Shown in pieces: positions 38,085 to 46,558 of a DNA stretch of 48,470 nt (its first letter is position 1; each line of letters begins with the position of its first letter). The stretch is from the NCBI RefSeq assembly GCF_028864145.1, contig NZ_JARBHJ010000014.1:1-48470 (forward strand), written 5' to 3'. The stretch comes from Actinotignum schaalii (GTDB taxonomy: Bacteria > Actinomycetota > Actinomycetes > Actinomycetales > Actinomycetaceae). A program made the translations under genes and the position numbers. The notes beneath the pieces were generated by a model. That model was not told the origin of the DNA and did not search any database. It saw only the letters and a program-made list of their open reading frames with translations.

Positions 38085-38100
38085 GGTGGCGTACGCCACC
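38085..38100 (+). promoter_or_regulatory. 16-bp perfect palindrome upstream of cstA
   Basis: GGTGGCGTACGCCACC, 85 nt before the cstA start and 8 nt after a TATTAT box. It would overlap the transcription start, so it may be a repressor operator or a 5' hairpin controlling cstA. Confidence 0.45.
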
Positions 38101-38184
38101 CGGGTACTCAACCGAGGATCCGCACAAGATGCCAGCGCTGCCGTCCACGCGGACCACGCCGGCCCTATAAATGGAGTTTCAGCT

Positions 38185-40683
38185 ATGAGTGCACCAGCTG
38201 ACACTGCTCTTCCTCAGTATTCTGAGGAAGAGGAAAAATATATTATCCGGAACCGCCACGGTGTTCCGGTCGGAACAAAACCGCATACGAAGTGGACGCT
38301 GCCGCGCATCGCGGTGTGGGTCCTCGTAACAGCCCTCGGCGTTGCGGGCTGGTACATGCTCGCCTTCTATCGCGGTGAACAAGTCAATACGGCGTGGTTC
38401 GTGGTGACATCGGTCTGTACCTACATGATCGCCTACCGCTTCTACGCGCTCTTTATTCAAAAAACCATTATGAAGCCCGACGATTCCAACGCGACGCCGG
38501 CCGAACGCATCAATAACGGACGCGATTTCGACCCGACGAACCGCGTGGTGCTCTACGGGCATCACTTCGCCGCTATCGCCGGTGCCGGCCCGCTGGTGGG
38601 CCCGGTGCTGGCCGCCCAGATGGGCTACCTGCCCGGCACCCTGTGGATTATCTTCGGGGTGTGCGTGGCCGGCGCCGTCCAGGACATGCTCGTCCTCTTC
38701 TTCTCCATGCGTCGCGGCGGACGCAGCCTCGGCCAGATGGCCGTAGATGAAATCGGGAAGATCGGCGGGGCCGTGGCCGCCGTCATGATCCTCGTGATGC
38801 TCATGATCGTGCTGGCCGTGCTCGCCATGATCTGCGTGAACGCGCTGGCCGATTCGCCCTGGGGCGTTTTCGCCGTCGGTATGACCATCCCCATCGCGGT
38901 ATGTATGGGCCTGTGGCTGCGCTTCGTCCAGCCCGGCAACATCACAATGGTCTCCATCGTTGGATTCATTGCGCTGCTCGGTGCGATTATCGGAGGCCGC
39001 TACGTGGCGGAATCCGATTTCGGCCAGGCGTTCCTGCACCTGTCCCCCACCACCCTCGTGTGGTGCATGATTGTGTACGGTTTCTTCGCGGCCGTGCTGC
39101 CCGTGTGGCTGCTCCTCACCCCGCGTGACTACCTGTCCACCTTCATGAAGGTCGGCACCATCGTGGTACTGGCCCTGGGCATTCTTATTGTGCGCCCGCT
39201 GGTGGAAATGCCGGCCGTCACCGAATTCGCCTCGAATACAGACGGACCGGTTTTCGCCGGGGAACTCTTCCCCTTCCTCTTTATTACCATCGCCTGCGGG
39301 GCACTGTCCGGGATGCACGCAACGGTTTCCTCCGGTACCTCCCCGAAGATGATCCAGAAGGAATCCCAGGTTCGCATGATCGGCTACGGCGGGATGCTCA
39401 TGGAATCCTTCGTGGCAATTATGGCGCTGGCTGCGGCGTCGTCCCTCAACATGGGTATCTACTTCGGTATGAATACCTCCGAGCACACCACCGATAAGCT
39501 GGCGGGCACGGCCATCGTGCAGATGACCGATAACCGCGCCGAGCTTTCGGCCGCCGCGGTGCAAAACCTCGCGGTCACCGATACGCACGGCAATTCGGTG
39601 GAAGCCCGGTGGGAATCCTGGGATGAGAACGGCAACGAGAAAACCTACGTGGGAGCGGAGGCCTTCGATAAGGTCGCCGAAGACGTTGGGGAAACCTCCG
39701 TCACCTCACGTACCGGTGGTGCGCCCACCCTCGCGGTGGCCATCGCGCATATTCTGCACCAGGTGGGTGGCGGCCAGGCCATGATGGGCTTCTGGTACCA
39801 CTTCGCGATTATGTTCGAGGCGCTCTTCATCCTCTCCGCCGTGGACGCCGTGACCCGCGTGGCCCGCTTCCAGCTGGGCGACGCGCTAGGCAATGTGCTG
39901 CCCAAGTTCAAGGATCCCTCCTGGCGGGTGGGCGCGTGGATTACCACGGCCATCGTGGTGGCGGCCTGGGGCTCGCTGCTGCTCATGGGCGTGACCGACC
40001 CGCGCGGCGGTATCCAAACCCTCTACCCGCTCTTCGGGGTGGCTAACCAGCTCATTGCCGCGATGGCGCTTATTTTGTGCACCGTGGTAGTGGTCAATAA
40101 GGGCTGGGCGAAGTGGGCCTGGATCCCGGGCATCGCCGCGGCCTTCGACCTGGTGGTCACCTTCGCGGCGTCCTGGCAGAAGATCTTCTCCTCCGACGCC
40201 GCCATCGGGTACTTCACCCAGAACACCAACGCTAAGGCAGCGCTCGCGAAGGCGCAGGCCGCCGGCGACACCGAGGCCATCGGTATCCAGTCCGCGATTG
40301 TGCGCAACACCTTCATCCAGGGCTGGCTCTCCGTCATCTTCCTGGCCACGGTGGCCTTCGTGCTGGTCTGCGCGATTATCAAGATCATCCGGGTTATCAC
40401 CGCGAAGAAGTACGTGAATTCCGAAGATCCTTACCAGGAATCCAACTTCTACGCGCCTACCCAGCTCTTCCCGACCAAGTTGGAGAAGAAGGTGGTGGCG
40501 GAATACGCCGTCGTGGGCGACCCGGCGTTGATTCCCGGTTTCGATCACCGTAAGGGCGCGGCACCGCACGGTGCGGGTGCTGGTTCTGGCGATGGTTCTG
40601 GCGATGGTTCTGGTACGACGGCGCCCGCAGCCAAGGCGGGCTCTGCCAGCGACGCGGATTCTTCCGAGTCCGCCCAGCACTAG
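38185..40683 (+). CDS. cstA: CstA family pyruvate/peptide transporter
   Basis: CstA (carbon starvation) proteins import peptides or pyruvate. The 832-aa protein has about 16 hydrophobic segments; FDPTNRVVLYGHHFAAIAGAGPLVGPVLAAQ and the PKMIQKESQVRMIGYGGML stretch are family signatures. A soluble ~100-residue segment (about 440-530; NTSEHTTDKLAG) lies between helices, and the C-terminus ends in a GSGDGSGDGSG-rich tail. I use ATG 38185 with GGAG; the longer frame from GTG 38083 overlaps the palindrome. The small YbdD-like protein follows 12 nt downstream as in enterobacteria. Confidence 0.93.
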   Translation: MSAPADTALPQYSEEEEKYIIRNRHGVPVGTKPHTKWTLPRIAVWVLVTALGVAGWYMLAFYRGEQVNTAWFVVTSVCTYMIAYRFYALFIQKTIMKPDDSNATPAERINNGRDFDPTNRVVLYGHHFAAIAGAGPLVGPVLAAQMGYLPGTLWIIFGVCVAGAVQDMLVLFFSMRRGGRSLGQMAVDEIGKIGGAVAAVMILVMLMIVLAVLAMICVNALADSPWGVFAVGMTIPIAVCMGLWLRFVQPGNITMVSIVGFIALLGAIIGGRYVAESDFGQAFLHLSPTTLVWCMIVYGFFAAVLPVWLLLTPRDYLSTFMKVGTIVVLALGILIVRPLVEMPAVTEFASNTDGPVFAGELFPFLFITIACGALSGMHATVSSGTSPKMIQKESQVRMIGYGGMLMESFVAIMALAAASSLNMGIYFGMNTSEHTTDKLAGTAIVQMTDNRAELSAAAVQNLAVTDTHGNSVEARWESWDENGNEKTYVGAEAFDKVAEDVGETSVTSRTGGAPTLAVAIAHILHQVGGGQAMMGFWYHFAIMFEALFILSAVDAVTRVARFQLGDALGNVLPKFKDPSWRVGAWITTAIVVAAWGSLLLMGVTDPRGGIQTLYPLFGVANQLIAAMALILCTVVVVNKGWAKWAWIPGIAAAFDLVVTFAASWQKIFSSDAAIGYFTQNTNAKAALAKAQAAGDTEAIGIQSAIVRNTFIQGWLSVIFLATVAFVLVCAIIKIIRVITAKKYVNSEDPYQESNFYAPTQLFPTKLEKKVVAEYAVVGDPALIPGFDHRKGAAPHGAGAGSGDGSGDGSGTTAPAAKAGSASDADSSESAQH

Positions 40684-40695
40684 GAGATCAGGTCC

Positions 40696-40893
40696 ATGTT
40701 TATTACCCAGCTTCGCGCCTTCGCGGCACATGCTCGCAGCCTGTGGCGGGACTTCACCGGCGAATCGGCCTACGACAAATACGTAGCCCGGCATGCCCGT
40801 GAACACCCCGATCATCCGCCGCTTGCCGAACGTGATTTCTGGCGTCAGCGCGCAGCCTTCGACGAGGAGAATGTCTCCACCGGCTGCTGCTAA
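40696..40893 (+). CDS. YbdD/YjiX family small protein (DUF466)
   Basis: A 65-aa protein with the family pattern: SAYDKYVARHAREHPDHPPLAERDFWRQR. In E. coli YbdD and YjiX are encoded beside CstA and BtsT and are needed for their transport activity. Immediate co-location with cstA supports the same role here. Two Cys at the very C-terminus (STGCC) are an unusual ending. The ribosome site AGGAGATCAGG precedes the ATG. Confidence 0.9.
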   Translation: MFITQLRAFAAHARSLWRDFTGESAYDKYVARHAREHPDHPPLAERDFWRQRAAFDEENVSTGCC

Positions 40894-40969
40894 GCGCTGG
40901 GCGCTGGGCGCTGAACAGGTGCCGGGCGCTGAGCTGGCATGAGGCGCCGGGCTGGAAACTGGCCAATAA

Positions 40970-41017
40970 CACCGCTCCCCGAACCTCGGACTTCGGTCCG
41001 CCGTTCGGGGAGCGGTG
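40970..41017 (+). terminator. Strong rho-independent-type terminator after cstA-ybdD
   Basis: 15-bp perfect stem (CACCGCTCCCCGAAC, 40970-40984, with 41003-41017) around an inner CGGAC-TTCG-GTCCG hairpin with a UUCG tetraloop (40987-41000), followed by CTTTGT. Very stable; it may act in both directions. Confidence 0.75.
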
Positions 41018-41103
41018 CTTTGTCCCACTTCCATGTGCCCCACTTCCCGCTCCGCACAAAATGCAACAGCAAATACATTAAGTTTTCCAAATCATGCACT
41101 GGG

Positions 41104-41283
41104 GTTGCTTTCTGCGGCACCTACCGCCATAGCGTTGCTTTCTGCGGCACCTACCGCCATAGCGTTGCTTTCTGTGGGCCCCGCCGTCATGACGTTGCTT
41201 TCTGCGGCACCTACCGCCATAGCGTTGCTTTCTGTGGGCCCCGCCGTCATAGCGTTGCTTTCCACAAGACCTACGGTCGAGAG
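41104..41283. repeat. Six tandem 30-bp repeats
   Basis: Units start at 41104, 41134, 41164, 41194, 41224 and 41254, each beginning GTTGCTTTC. Units 1, 2 and 4 (type A) continue TGCGGCACCTACCGCCAT; units 3 and 5 (type B) continue TGTGGGCCCCGCCGTCAT; unit 6 is degenerate. In the frame Val-Ala-Phe-Cys-Gly, three of the A/B codon differences are synonymous. There is no unique spacer between units, so this is not a CRISPR array. Confidence 0.9.
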
Positions 41284-41331
41284 GATGCATTTTCCGGTCT
41301 CCGAGAGGGCACCCGCGGCGATCACGAACAA

Positions 41332-41413
41332 AGTGGTACTGGAGCTACAACCAATACCCGATTTTCTGTCGTGCAGTACCACTCTGTCAGGCCCGACGTT
41401 CTCCAGTACCACT
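41332..41413. repeat. 13-bp inverted repeat with third copy
   Basis: AGTGGTACTGGAG (41332-41344) and its exact complement CTCCAGTACCACT (41401-41413); CAGTACCACT recurs at 41374-41383 between them. In the plus-strand open frame the two CAGTACCAC copies encode Gln-Tyr-His repeats. They could equally be binding sites or part of a mobile or regulatory repeat. Confidence 0.7.
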
Positions 41414-41551
41414 ACGCCAACCAAACCCATCTGCAACACCGGTATACCGATATGACTCACCCCATCCCCAGCCAATCCACATACGCAGTCCGCCTCGCGC
41501 GCCCGCAGAGCCGGAGCTCCGCAGCGGCGGGGCGGGGTGTTTTTCCTGAGG

Positions 41552-41582
41552 TGTACTTCAAACGTACGACAAATGAAGTACA
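41552..41582. repeat. 9-bp inverted repeat around CGTACG
   Basis: TGTACTTCA (41552-41560) and TGAAGTACA (41574-41582), 13-nt spacer containing the palindrome CGTACG. Perfect arms suggest an operator or RNA hairpin. Confidence 0.6.
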
Positions 41583-41897
41583 GCTCTGAAAACACGTAGT
41601 GCCTCGCCGGTTCAGAAAGCGCGATCTAGTCCGCCCGGTTCAGAGCGCTCGGTCTGGCCCGCCCGGCTCAGAGTGCCTGTCCGGACACCCCGAAAGACCC
41701 CGCACCGAAAGCCCCCGCACCGAAAGACCCACCCACCGTGGGACCTCGGGCCTAGACGCGGCGACGACCGGCCTCTCGCGGCGAAAGTGGCGCACACTTG
41801 TGTGGCGTCGTCGTACCTGGTCCCTATTACTGATCGCCCGGCCGACCTAGGATGAAAGAGAGGCAAAGGAGCCTCATCATTTTATGTCGAGGTAATT

Positions 41898-44501
41898 ATG
41901 GGACGTTGTTTTTCTGTATCCACACACAAGAACACCTCGCGTCCACGCCGGCTGCTCCCCCTGCTCGGGGCGCTCGCGCTGGCTCCCGTTGCCCTAGGTT
42001 CGTGCGCCGCATCCGCGAGCGCGCCCGCCGGTGCGGCAACTGTGCACGGAGGTGAAGCAAATATCGTACTGCCTGACCTGTCGGGCGTGAGCGCGGTGGG
42101 CGGGGTTTCCGGCCGGCTGCTCCTCCTCATCGGGGTGGGGGTATGCGTGCTGGGACTGTGCTTCGGGCTCATCACGTATATGAATCTGCGTAAGCTTCCG
42201 GTGCATCGGGCCATGGCCGAGGTCGCGGACCTGATTTACGAAACCTGCAAGGCCTACCTGGTCAAGCAGGGGCGATTCCTGCTGGTGCTCTGGGCCTTCA
42301 TCACCGCGGTGATCGTGGTCTACTACAAGTTCCTCGTGGGCTTCACGTGGGGCAAGCTCGCGATTGTGGTGGCGTTCTCGCTGCTGGGTATGGGCGGGTC
42401 CTACGCGGTGGCGTGGTTCGGGATTCGCGTGAACACCCTGGCCAATGCGCGCACGGCTTTCGCTTCGCTGCGCGGGCGCCCGCTGCCGCTGCACCAGGTG
42501 CCGCTGCGTTCGGGGATGTCCATCGGGATGGTGCTCATTTCCCTGGAACTGCTGATGATGCTCGTCATTTTGCTGTTCCTGCCCGCGGATGTGGCCGGGG
42601 CGTGCTTTATTGGCTTCGCCATCGGGGAATCCCTGGGGGCGTCGGCCCTGCGCATCGCCGGTGGTATTTTCACGAAGATTGCCGATATTGGCTCCGACCT
42701 CATGAAAATCGTGTTCAAAATTGATGAGGACGACCCGCGGAACCCGGGTGTTATCGCCGATTGCGTGGGTGATAATGCCGGGGATTCGGTGGGCCCCTCC
42801 GCGGACGGCTTCGAAACGTACGGGGTGACCGGGGTGGCGCTGGTGACCTTTATTGTGCTGGCCGTTCATGATCCGGCGCTGCAAGCCACCCTGCTGGTGT
42901 GGGTGTTCACGGTGCGGGTGGCGATGATTATCGCCTCGGCCTTGGCCTACGGGCTCAATGCGCGCCTGGCCGCGACCCGCTACGCGCAGGCCACCACCCT
43001 CAATTTCGAAAAACCGCTGAGTTCACTCGTGTGGCTCACCTCGATTTTCTGCATTGCTTGCGTGTACGGGATCTCCTGGCTCGTTTTGGGTGGGCACGAC
43101 GGCGCACTGTGGCTCGCGCTCGCCACGATCGTCACCTGCGGGACTCTCGCGGGGGCGCTCATCCCGGAGCTGGTCAAGGTCTTCACCTCCACGACCTCGC
43201 GGCACGTGCGTGAAGTGGTGAAAAGTTCGCGCCAGGGCGGGGCTTCCCTCAATATTCTCTCCGGCGTGGTGGCCGGGAATTTCTCCGCTTTCTGGCTGGG
43301 TATCACCATTGTGGGGCTCATGGCCGGGGCATTCGTGATCGCGGATGCCACCCTGCGCGAGTTCATGCTAGCGCCGGCGGTTTTCGCTTTCGGTCTGGTG
43401 GCTTTCGGTTTCCTGGGCATGGGACCGGTGACGATCGCGGTGGATTCCTACGGGCCGGTAACCGATAACGCCCAGTCGGTTTACGAGCTCTCCCGCATTG
43501 AGGCCCTTCCTGATATCGACGCCGACATTCGCTCCGGTTTCGGTTTCGCGCCGCAGTGGGATCGCGCCAAGCTCATGTTGGAGGAGAACGACGGCGCCGG
43601 CAATACTTTCAAGGCAACCGCCAAGCCGGTGCTCATCGGTACCGCGGTGGTGGGTGCCACCACGATGATTTTCTCCATTATTATCGGGCTGACCGGCGGG
43701 CTGACCGCCGGGATCGAGATGCTGTCGCTCATGCACGCCCCGTTCCTGCTGGGGATTATCAGCGGGGGTGCGGTGATCTTCTGGTTCTCCGGGGCGTCGA
43801 TGCAGGCGGTGACCACGGGGGCCTACCGGGCGGTGGAGTTCATCAAGGATTCCATCCACCTGGATAAGAATGCGGAGCGGGCTTCCCATGATGACTCGCG
43901 GCGCGTCGTCGAAATTTGTACCCAGTACGCGCAGCAGGGAATGCTCACGATTTTCCTGGCGGTTTTCTTCGCCACGCTGTCCTTCGCCTTTATCGAGCCG
44001 TACTTCTTCATCGGCTACCTCATTTCCATCGCTATTTTCGGCCTCTACCAGGCTATTTACATGGCGAATGCGGGCGGGGCCTGGGATAACGCGAAGAAGA
44101 TCGTGGAGGTGGATTTGCACGCGAAGGGCACCGCGCTCCACGATGCCACCATCGTGGGTGATACCGTGGGCGATCCGTTCAAGGACACCTCCTCGGTGGC
44201 CCTCAACCCGATTATTAAGTTCACCACCCTCTTCGGCCTGCTCGCCGTGGAGCTGGCCGTGAGCCTCAATGCCCAGAATCTCACCGCGGTGGTCACCGGC
44301 CTGGCGGTGTGCTTCGGGGCCCTCGCGCTCGTCTTTATTTACCGCTCCTTCTACAGCATGCGAATCCAGGCCTCCACGGAGGATCCGCTGCTGGACGAGC
44401 CCGCATCCGCATCAGAATCTGCATCCGCATCAGAATCCGAACCCGGATCCGGATTCACCTCTGAACCCACCTCTGAACCCGAGAAGGGAGTCCTGGCATG
44501 A
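41898..44501 (+). CDS. hppA: Membrane-bound proton-translocating pyrophosphatase, divergent type
   Basis: Hydrolyses PPi and pumps H+ (or Na+). The 867-aa protein has about 16 membrane segments. The PPi/Mg site is GIFTKIADIGSDLMKIVF followed by EDDPRNPGVIADCVGDNAGDSVGPSADGFETYG. GNTFKAT carries the Lys that makes these enzymes K+-independent. SADGFETYG in place of the usual AADLFETYA and the overall pattern match the evolutionarily divergent, Na+-regulated H+-PPase group (characterised members include Cellulomonas fimi), from memory. The N-terminus is an added signal-like segment with LGSC, and the tail is Ser/Glu-rich. GAGG precedes ATG 41898. It overlaps the next gene by 4 nt. Confidence 0.9.
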   Translation: MGRCFSVSTHKNTSRPRRLLPLLGALALAPVALGSCAASASAPAGAATVHGGEANIVLPDLSGVSAVGGVSGRLLLLIGVGVCVLGLCFGLITYMNLRKLPVHRAMAEVADLIYETCKAYLVKQGRFLLVLWAFITAVIVVYYKFLVGFTWGKLAIVVAFSLLGMGGSYAVAWFGIRVNTLANARTAFASLRGRPLPLHQVPLRSGMSIGMVLISLELLMMLVILLFLPADVAGACFIGFAIGESLGASALRIAGGIFTKIADIGSDLMKIVFKIDEDDPRNPGVIADCVGDNAGDSVGPSADGFETYGVTGVALVTFIVLAVHDPALQATLLVWVFTVRVAMIIASALAYGLNARLAATRYAQATTLNFEKPLSSLVWLTSIFCIACVYGISWLVLGGHDGALWLALATIVTCGTLAGALIPELVKVFTSTTSRHVREVVKSSRQGGASLNILSGVVAGNFSAFWLGITIVGLMAGAFVIADATLREFMLAPAVFAFGLVAFGFLGMGPVTIAVDSYGPVTDNAQSVYELSRIEALPDIDADIRSGFGFAPQWDRAKLMLEENDGAGNTFKATAKPVLIGTAVVGATTMIFSIIIGLTGGLTAGIEMLSLMHAPFLLGIISGGAVIFWFSGASMQAVTTGAYRAVEFIKDSIHLDKNAERASHDDSRRVVEICTQYAQQGMLTIFLAVFFATLSFAFIEPYFFIGYLISIAIFGLYQAIYMANAGGAWDNAKKIVEVDLHAKGTALHDATIVGDTVGDPFKDTSSVALNPIIKFTTLFGLLAVELAVSLNAQNLTAVVTGLAVCFGALALVFIYRSFYSMRIQASTEDPLLDEPASASESASASESEPGSGFTSEPTSEPEKGVLA

Positions 44502-45547
44502 ATATCGCCGTGCACTGGTCCGGCGCGCAGCTCAGCCCGGAAGGAAATATAGTCGGCCAGGATGCCGGCGCCACCCTGCTGCGGCGTCTCTTGCGTATTT
44601 TCCCGGGCGCCGCGGTTCTTGACCCGGGCGCCGCGGTTCTTGACCCGGCGGCAGCATCCGCGCAAGATCTTGCCCCGGATACGGTTGTTATCACTATGGA
44701 TGTGCATGACACTCCGGCCCTGTGGGCGCGCCTGCGCAAGGCCGGCCACGCTACCCCGCGCCTCATGAATTTTGTGTGGCTGCCGGTGTCTACCCTGGAA
44801 AGCGCCGAGGAACTCGCCCCGGTGGCGCTTTCCTGCGCACTCTTCCCCACGTTCGCGAATTCGGAGCGCACCGCCGGGGAGATCCGCGAGATGGTCAATA
44901 AGTGGACGGTGCCGCCGCTGGCCGGGCGCCTGAAGCTGGGGTGGGTGAATCTCGGTTTCCGCCTCGATCACGTGCAGGAGCGGCACGAGCCGGACGTCCC
45001 GGTGGTGCTCTACCCCGCGATCTACCTTTCCCCGCGCAAACGCCCCGAGTTCTTTATGGATGTGCTGACCCGGGTGCGTGAGCTTATCCCGCTCACGGTG
45101 GAGATGCGCCTGCACGAAGCGCATCTGGTTTCCGAGAAAGCCATGACGTATTCGCGCCTGCCGTGGATGCACGTGGGGCCGCTCACCGATACCCGCACTT
45201 CGTATTACGAGGCTCTCGCGCATACCACGGCGTTCCTGGCCACGGCCGCGGAGGAATCCTACGGGCTGTCCTACGTGGAGGCGCTGGGCGCCGGGGCGCT
45301 CGGGGTATTCCCGGACGTAGCCTGGGCCCGCGCCCTGCTGCCCGAGCACTATCCCTTCTTCTATCCGGATGGCGATACCGCGGCCGCCGCGGCCATGCTC
45401 ACCAGGGTTCTTACCCGCACCGCGCAGTGCCGGGCGGATCTGGATGCGGCTTGCGGCGGGAGTTTCCGCGAGTGGATCGCGGCGCATCACTCCGATGATG
45501 CCTTCGACCGGGAAATCACAGCCGCGGTGCGGAGGTGGTTCGCGTAG
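44498..45547 (+). CDS. Glycosyltransferase, GT4-like
   Basis: The 349-aa protein lacks membrane segments. Its C-terminal half has ATAAEESYGLSYVEALGAGALGVFPD, the Glu-rich nucleotide-sugar site of GT-B glycosyltransferases, so it probably transfers a sugar to a cell-surface or small-molecule acceptor. The N-terminal half is poorly conserved and contains a 21-bp tandem duplication. ATGA overlap with the pyrophosphatase gene couples translation, though a functional link is unclear (glycosyl transfer releases nucleotides, not PPi). Confidence 0.7.
   Translation: MNIAVHWSGAQLSPEGNIVGQDAGATLLRRLLRIFPGAAVLDPGAAVLDPAAASAQDLAPDTVVITMDVHDTPALWARLRKAGHATPRLMNFVWLPVSTLESAEELAPVALSCALFPTFANSERTAGEIREMVNKWTVPPLAGRLKLGWVNLGFRLDHVQERHEPDVPVVLYPAIYLSPRKRPEFFMDVLTRVRELIPLTVEMRLHEAHLVSEKAMTYSRLPWMHVGPLTDTRTSYYEALAHTTAFLATAAEESYGLSYVEALGAGALGVFPDVAWARALLPEHYPFFYPDGDTAAAAAMLTRVLTRTAQCRADLDAACGGSFREWIAAHHSDDAFDREITAAVRRWFA
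44602..44643 (+). repeat. 21-bp tandem duplication inside the glycosyltransferase gene
   Basis: Two exact copies of a 21-nt unit beginning CCCGGGCGCC (44602-44622 and 44623-44643), encoding GAAVLDP twice. In-frame, so it adds seven residues; replication slippage is the likely cause. Confidence 0.9.
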
Positions 45548-45630
45548 GAGTCGGTGCGGTGTGCGTAGGGTTAGGCGCAAACATAACGACGACGGCGCCA
45601 GCGCCTGCGGCCTCGCTTTGACCTCGCGTT

Positions 45631-46347
45631 TTATTCCTCGGTGATAGCGGGGGCGGGGCGGGCCGTGTAGGGCGTCGTCGTACCTACCAGGCGGTACGCG
45701 ACGGTGCGGTTGAAGAAATCGACGACGACGCCAATTCCCAGCGCCATAATCGCGGTGCCAATGCCGATCACGCCGCTGCTGAGGTCGAAGCGGAAGAGTG
45801 CGAGGGCGATGAGGACCACGATGAAGTCCTGGGCCACGCGGAAGGTGCGGTAGGAGTGGCCCGGGAAACGGCGCAGGAGGACGGGGACGATGCAGTCGGC
45901 GGCGCCCTGCCCGATATCCGGGGTGATGTAGAGCGAGAGCCCGAGCGCGAAAATAACTAGCCCTACCGCGAGGTGGGCGAGCATCCCGGGGATGGAATAC
46001 GTGAAAACGTAGATGGAATCGAGAATGCCGGTGAAGCTGGTGACGAGTACCCCGACCAGGGTGAAGTTGAGGACGGTGCCCAGCCCGAAGACTTTGTGAT
46101 CGAAGGGGAAAATGAGAGCGATGAGGGCGATATTGACCGCCGGGACCACCCAGGAAAAAGACAGGCCCGTCACGTGGCTGACGCCCTGGAGGAGGGCCGT
46201 GAAAGGATCCACGCCGGCGTGACCTTTGAGGGCCACGGTGATGCCGATGGCGGTGAGGATCACGCCGATGAGGCATACCAGCGAGCGACGCAGCAGGCTG
46301 CCCGGGCGTAACGTCCATTCGCGGGCGCAGCGCAGTGTCTCAAACAT
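45631..46347 (-). CDS. YczE/YitT-like membrane protein
   Basis: The 238-aa protein has about five to six hydrophobic segments. LIGVILTAIGITVALKGHAGVDPFTALLQGVS and GLVIFALGLSLYITPDIGQGAADCIV are typical of YczE/YyaS membrane proteins, whose function is not established. ATG 46347 has AAGGTGG upstream; the frame extends 18 residues further. It is convergent with the glycosyltransferase gene. Confidence 0.75.
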   Translation of the reverse strand: MFETLRCAREWTLRPGSLLRRSLVCLIGVILTAIGITVALKGHAGVDPFTALLQGVSHVTGLSFSWVVPAVNIALIALIFPFDHKVFGLGTVLNFTLVGVLVTSFTGILDSIYVFTYSIPGMLAHLAVGLVIFALGLSLYITPDIGQGAADCIVPVLLRRFPGHSYRTFRVAQDFIVVLIALALFRFDLSSGVIGIGTAIMALGIGVVVDFFNRTVAYRLVGTTTPYTARPAPAITEE

Positions 46348-46486
46348 GACGAGCCACCTTTTCAATCTCAGGGAAGCCGCCGTGCCACACCGCGGCATCA
46401 CCAGCGTAGTGCATGCAGGCGGGCATTTCCTGGGCCGTGGCGGAGGTCGCTTTCGTCATTCGTGCGAGCGGCTTCATCTGCAAGGA

Positions 46487-46528
46487 GGGGCTGGTAGATC
46501 ATCCTCTAGAGGATTCTCTACCAGCCCC
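46487..46528. terminator. Strong hairpin after the surface protein gene
   Basis: GGGGCTGGTAGA (46487-46498) pairs with TCTACCAGCCCC (46517-46528), and the loop holds the palindrome ATCCTCTAGAGGAT. It lies 30 nt past the stop of the surface protein gene. No T-run on the minus strand. Confidence 0.6.
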
Positions 46529-46558
46529 TCGCTTGTGTTATGCGATTAGTTCAGCAGC

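Larger units (their letters stand above)
37644..38184. other. Divergent nrdD-cstA regulatory region
   Basis: 540 bases without a gene. Besides the NrdR box it has two perfect palindromes listed separately (37808-37820 and 38085-38100). TATTAT at 38072-38077 may be a -10 box for cstA, just before the second palindrome, though no good -35 is visible. A cobalamin riboswitch or other known riboswitch was looked for and not seen. Confidence 0.5.
40894..41897. other. Kilobase with repeats and no confident gene
   Basis: Between ybdD and the pyrophosphatase gene I see the terminator, six 30-bp tandem repeats, a 13-bp inverted repeat with a third copy, a 9-bp inverted repeat, and a run of short CCGCACCGAAAG-type repeats at about 41693-41740. 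One plus-strand frame (40939-41589, 216 aa) stays open and encodes VAFCGTYRHS repeats followed by QYH repeats; opposite frames are also open, so coding is not settled. A small hairpin (GAGGC-N6-GCCTC, 41860-41875) lies just before the pyrophosphatase gene. Confidence 0.6.

Noticed and set aside
41104-41283. CRISPR array
   Set aside because: The 30-bp units are directly adjacent with no unique spacers, and no cas genes are present.
40939-41589. Confident coding call for the 216-aa repeat-containing frame
   Set aside because: No ribosome site, no homolog recognised, and open frames on the other strand over the same repeats; kept only as a finding.
44351-46318. Long minus-strand frame over the pyrophosphatase end and glycosyltransferase
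   Set aside because: It is a high-GC shadow without domains; the plus strand encodes recognisable proteins there.
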